From Sedimentisphaerales bacterium (GTDB taxonomy: Bacteria; Planctomycetota; Phycisphaerae; Sedimentisphaerales; SM23-30), in NCBI GenBank assembly GCA_030640865.1, contig DAOWIP010000461.1, positions 1 through 5,938 on the forward strand: a stretch of DNA of 5,938 nucleotides. Direction: 5' to 3'. Both the position numbers and the translations under genes were made by a program. This document shows, piece by piece, positions 5,800 to 5,938 of the stretch. Below the pieces are notes generated by a model. The model had not been told where the DNA came from and did not search any database. It was given only the letters and a program-made list of their open reading frames with translations. How positions within the stretch are numbered: the first letter of the stretch is position 1; the number at the start of each line of letters is the position of its first letter.

Positions 5800-5938
5800 T
5801 TAAGTTAAGTTTGTTACCAGCTCTTGCGCCACAGTCTTCCGAGTACGGTTTTTCCCCCTGCGTTCCTTTAGTAGTGGTTGGCCGGTAGCTTCGGTTACAT
5901 CGCGCCACAGGTCTTTTTTCGGATCGATACATTTCCTT
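5800..5938 (-). CDS. C-terminal end of an unrecognised protein (partial)
   Basis: A minus-strand frame enters from the right edge and runs 45 codons to TAA at 5800-5802. The visible tail is basic and hydrophilic, with the segment DPKKDLWRDVTEATGQPLLK followed by an Arg/Lys-rich stretch (RRGKNRTRK) and a short hydrophobic end. It reads more like a natural protein tail than the overlapping frame from ATG 5932, which is low in hydrophobic residues and overruns the zipper gene's start codon. The gap to the zipper gene is 45 bases on the same strand, so this could be the first visible member of a three-gene operon. Without the upstream part no function can be given. The basic tail could contact nucleic acid, but that is a guess. 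Non-coding leader sequence is the main alternative. Confidence 0.4.
   Translation of the reverse strand, partial: RKCIDPKKDLWRDVTEATGQPLLKERRGKNRTRKTVAQELVTNLT

Noticed and set aside
5747..5932. 61-codon minus-strand frame from ATG 5932
   Set aside because: Its composition is poor in hydrophobic residues, the AAGGA upstream is too close to the ATG, and it overruns the well-supported start of the zipper gene. The alternative frame ending at 5800 reads better.
1..5938. CRISPR array, tRNA, rRNA, transposase gene, phage or defence system
   Set aside because: No regularly spaced repeats, no tRNA-like cloverleaf, and no protein with transposase, integrase, nuclease or known defence motifs was seen on either strand.

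Overview
The window looks like ordinary bacterial chromosome with mid-range GC. It holds two convergent gene blocks separated by a short spacer. The best guess for the host is Planctomycetota, possibly a Phycisphaerae-type lineage. That guess rests on the wording of the RsmB motif IV (DTPCSNTGVLARR instead of the usual D-A-P-C-S-G-T-G), on the style of the Fmt substrate-binding segment, and on weak or absent Shine-Dalgarno sites before most genes. It is recalled family knowledge, not a computed placement, and should be held at about even odds.

Left block, plus strand. Bases 1-57 hold a hairpin-rich element. A doubtful 70-codon frame (99-311) and an uninformative spacer follow. Then come fmt (methionyl-tRNA formyltransferase, 416-1378), rsmB (16S rRNA m5C967 methyltransferase, 1405-2841) and a small single-pass membrane protein (3017-3220). 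fmt and rsmB are a widely conserved translation-related pair: one formylates the initiator tRNA and the other modifies 16S rRNA. No intrinsic terminator is obvious between them, so they probably share a transcript.

Junction, 3221-3339. The converging genes are separated by a second, inverted copy of the hairpin element seen at the left edge. The two copies therefore bracket the fmt-rsmB block in opposite orientation. They look like REP-type or miniature mobile palindromes.

Right block, minus strand. Reading right to left there is the C-terminal end of an unrecognised protein (5800-5938, cut by the window). Next is a 71-residue leucine-zipper-like microprotein with the only strong Shine-Dalgarno site in the window (5539-5754). 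Six bases later comes a fused alpha-beta ADP-forming acyl-CoA (acetate-CoA) synthetase of 730 residues (3340-5532). The enzyme would make ATP from acetyl-CoA or another acyl-CoA while releasing the acid, as fermentative anaerobes do.

I did not find a convincing new biological system. The observations most worth following are the zipper microprotein apparently co-transcribed with the synthetase, and the inverted pair of hairpin elements with competing secondary structures.
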